Both the position numbers and the translations under genes were made by a program. Below, one piece after another: positions 51,291 to 51,435 of a DNA stretch of 51,435 nucleotides; position 1 is the stretch's first letter, and each line of letters starts with the position of its first letter. Source of the DNA: Alphaproteobacteria bacterium (GTDB taxonomy: Bacteria > Pseudomonadota > Alphaproteobacteria > UBA2966); assembly GCA_030740435.1 (NCBI GenBank), contig JASLXG010000149.1, forward strand, positions 1 through 51,435, written 5' to 3'. Under the pieces are notes generated by a model. The model was given only the letters and a program-made list of their open reading frames with translations. It ran no database searches and was not told where the DNA came from.

Positions 51291-51435
51291 TAGAGCATTT
51301 CAAGATTGCATTGAATCGGATGTGCTGATTCACTGGTGTCTCCACATGATGTTGTGTTCGTATCAAAGGAGGCTACCAGATGGGGTGCAGTCATCCTCTC
51401 GCTCTTCGGTCTCGGATCATCGCTGCGGTGCAGGC
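51291..51435 (+). mobile_element. left end of an IS630-type insertion sequence (runs off the window)
   Basis: Starts at the TA of CTAG (51290-51293) with TAGAGCATTTCAAGATTGCA and leads to a transposase start at 51380 with a strong AAAGGAGG site. TA target and terminal GAGCA fit the IS630/Tc1-mariner superfamily. The other end is outside the window. Confidence 0.65.
51380..51435 (+). CDS. IS630-family transposase, N-terminal fragment (partial, runs past the window)
   Basis: ATG at 51380 after AAAGGAGG (51365-51372, 7-bp spacing) encodes MGCSHPLALRSRIIAAVQA, the usual N-terminus of IS630-type transposases, where an HTH with RSRV-x-AA follows. Only 18 codons are in the window, so the catalytic core is not visible. 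Confidence 0.65.
   Translation, partial: MGCSHPLALRSRIIAAVQ

Noticed and set aside
1-51435. CRISPR array or tRNA/rRNA genes
   Set aside because: No regularly spaced direct repeats and no cloverleaf-like T-loop (GTTCGAATC-type) or rRNA-like stretch was found by reading.

Overview
This window is high-GC, densely coded bacterial DNA, and the gene set points to an alphaproteobacterium, probably Rhodospirillales-like. Clues are: an RibA with an N-terminal RibB-like extension; a chorismate mutase, HisC-type aminotransferase and TyrC operon; two-subunit GlyQ/GlyS; a tandem glycine riboswitch ahead of gcvT-gcvH-gcvPA-gcvPB; an APH-type ThrB; tripartite tricarboxylate transport; and a phosphonoacetate hydrolase. 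No rRNA, tRNA or CRISPR array was seen. Most of the window is chromosomal backbone, with mobile-element debris at both ends and in several gaps.

Layout. 1-312: end of an IS5-type insertion sequence beside a 178-bp palindromic MITE-like element. 307-3060 (minus): FG-GAP repeat exported protein, L,D-transpeptidase-like protein and a repeat-containing unknown protein behind a possible sigma-54 promoter. 3214-5315: ribA divergent from a formamidase-like hydrolase. 5411-9229: response regulator, metallo-beta-lactamase-fold hydrolase, methyltransferase and membrane adenylate cyclase, a possible signalling cassette. 9285-10919: enoyl-CoA hydratase and FAH-family genes. 10927-14542 (minus): aromatic amino-acid operon plus a GST. 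14884-20468: phosphonoacetate hydrolase, MetE-core-like protein, acyl-CoA dehydrogenase and NDP-forming acyl-CoA synthetase. 20637-30994: LysR regulator divergent from a TctCBA transporter, class IV aminotransferase, HyuB/HyuA and a ThDP enzyme, which together look like a self-contained uptake and catabolism island.

31027-36729 (minus): glyQ-glyS-ppdK. 36874-37521: IS-like direct repeats and a toxin-antitoxin locus whose toxin is truncated. 37586-39747 (minus): DUF2007, TrmN6-like, S49 peptidase and a small Cys-rich membrane protein. 39877-43028: polyprenyl diphosphate synthase, UPF0301, DsbD-like protein and peroxiredoxin. 43023-45379 (minus): ispH-thrB-rnhA. 45413-45724: a nested palindromic repeat. 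45822-51104: lipoprotein, tandem glycine riboswitch and glycine cleavage operon. 51225-51435: the last residues of a gene interrupted by an IS630-type element that runs off the window.

The most unusual observations are: (i) two multi-hairpin palindromic elements (135-312 and 45413-45692) that share CTAG borders with the IS630-type element and have hairpins with a GTCCCAC/GTGGGAC tip; (ii) the two catabolic clusters, one linking phosphonoacetate cleavage to a possible acetate-activating enzyme and one linking a TTT transporter to ring-opening, transamination and decarboxylation-type enzymes; (iii) a toxin-antitoxin locus with a very clear promoter-operator but a shortened toxin; (iv) alternative hairpins between tctC and tctB. 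All functional calls rest on reading motifs by eye; no database search was possible.
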